A stretch of 64,000 nucleotides of DNA. Source: a virus. The translations under genes and the position numbers were made by a program. Location: the IMG/VR virus record IMGVR_UViG_3300028490_000005, positions 1 to 64,000 of that record; one strand, written 5' to 3'. Numbering within the stretch: the first letter of the stretch is position 1; each line of letters starts with the position of its first letter. Below are positions 63,390 to 64,000 of the stretch, piece by piece. The notes under the pieces were generated by a model. It had not been told where the DNA came from, made no database searches, and saw only the letters and a list, made by a program, of their open reading frames with translations.

Positions 63390-64000
63390 ATGAAAGGAAT
63401 AATTTTAAGTAAAGGAACAAAGAGTGAGTTTGAATCAATGAACATCACTGATAGAATTTCGGGAACTGTTGTTCTCGCTACTGATACAAACGAAGTAGGA
63501 GTTATATCCTCTGAAAAACTCTATATATGGAGAAAATGGCAAGAAGGTGATTCAAATTCACTTAAACATGATGGGGAACTGATTACTCTAGACGACGGTG
63601 GGTTATTCGTTGACAGTGATGGTAATGAACATTATCTAGATAACGGAGAGTTGTTACCAGTTGAAATTGGAATCAGTGAACAAAGAGCTAATGAAATTCT
63701 AGAACCTAATTGGCATAATGCTCAGGACTTCCCGTTTATTGGTCAATATGACAATTTAGTAACTGCAACAGTTACTAAAGATGAAGATATCATTACAAAT
63801 ACTTATGTTGATGATGTATTGGTTGCCGATAATATTCAACAAAAAGGAAAAGTGATTGGAAACATAGACTTTTCAGAAGCTGGAATCAACTCAAAGACTA
63901 TAGTGAATTTAAACTACCTTATGGAACACCCAGAAAAATTCCCTAATGAAGATCCTTGTGACAAAGGAATGGCTGGAGTGTTGTGGACACCAAACGGTGG
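63390..64000 (+). CDS. Structural protein, truncated by the window edge
   Basis: At least 203 residues, open at the right edge. Starts 'KGIILSKGTKSEFESMNITDRISGTVVLATDTNEVG', related to the N termini of the two preceding structural genes. Acidic, Asn/Asp-rich. TAAGGAAT upstream. Confidence 0.7.
   Translation, partial: MKGIILSKGTKSEFESMNITDRISGTVVLATDTNEVGVISSEKLYIWRKWQEGDSNSLKHDGELITLDDGGLFVDSDGNEHYLDNGELLPVEIGISEQRANEILEPNWHNAQDFPFIGQYDNLVTATVTKDEDIITNTYVDDVLVADNIQQKGKVIGNIDFSEAGINSKTIVNLNYLMEHPEKFPNEDPCDKGMAGVLWTPNG

Overview
The window is one continuous, almost gap-free stretch of a large T4-like (tevenvirus-type) myophage genome. The evidence is a nearly complete T4-style replisome: clamp-loader small subunit gp62, helicase gp41, family B polymerase gp43, UvsY, UvsW, sliding clamp gp45, SSB gp32, RNase H and primase gp61. 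DNA is AT-rich, genes overlap by 1-14 nt, and all genes but one lie on the + strand. The host is not stated in the sequence. The early promoters have no -35 box; they carry two TTAAG elements about 11 bp apart before an extended -10. This resembles sigma-70 promoters of Campylobacterota, and with the dimeric all-alpha dUTPase it makes such a host a reasonable but unproven inference.

Layout: 0-9 kb holds gp62, a DHH phosphoesterase, gp41 and DNA polymerase. The polymerase is split in two (506 aa plus about 388 aa) by a 2.8 kb block that contains an alpha-1,2-fucosyltransferase. 9-11.6 kb encodes GDP-fucose synthesis. 12-26 kb is an accessory island that reads as a thymidine hypermodification pathway: 5-hmdU DNA kinase-type helical protein, HNH endonuclease insertion, SLOG protein, dimeric dUTPase, HAD phosphatase, class II glutamine amidotransferase, ADDT-type amino acid:DNA transferase, a GNAT-amidoligase-P-loop kinase fusion, PD-(D/E)xK-like protein, TS-like dUMP hydroxymethylase, 2OG-Fe(II) oxygenase and two P-loop kinases. 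27-32 kb has a Thg1-like 3'-5' polymerase, an Rnl2-type RNA ligase and UvsY. 32.4-34.2 kb is a late operon of tiny proteins sharing an N-terminal tag that looks like a T4-type capsid-targeting sequence. 34-45 kb has UvsW, clamp, SSB, a reverse-strand GIY-YIG endonuclease, RNase H, primase and a AAA+ ATPase. 45-58 kb is a field of small early genes (membrane proteins, lipoproteins, paralogue pairs, a Nudix-like protein) and one structured RNA with tRNA-like ends. 58-60.5 kb looks like a lysis or envelope module, and 60.5-64 kb starts the tail-fibre/adhesin genes.

Two observations tie the window together. First, five distinct DNA-acting proteins (polymerase C-half, RNase H, and the three largest hypermodification enzymes) end in the same short acidic-aromatic tail (MDEWL, SIDEWL, AMDEWI, MEEWM, MLEWF). 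In T4-like polymerases this position binds the sliding clamp, so the base-modification enzymes may be tethered to the replication clamp. Second, the GNAT-amidoligase-kinase gene keeps a promoter-like sequence at one domain junction and a strong internal ribosome site plus ATG at the other, as if three genes had fused recently.

Two promoter classes can be read directly: about 28 early-type promoters (TTAAG-N6-TTAAG-N11-TATAAT, often with a shared leader) and a set of ATTAAATA boxes that resemble the T4 late promoter TATAAATA and precede late-type genes. All functional statements are from reading the sequence; no database search was possible.
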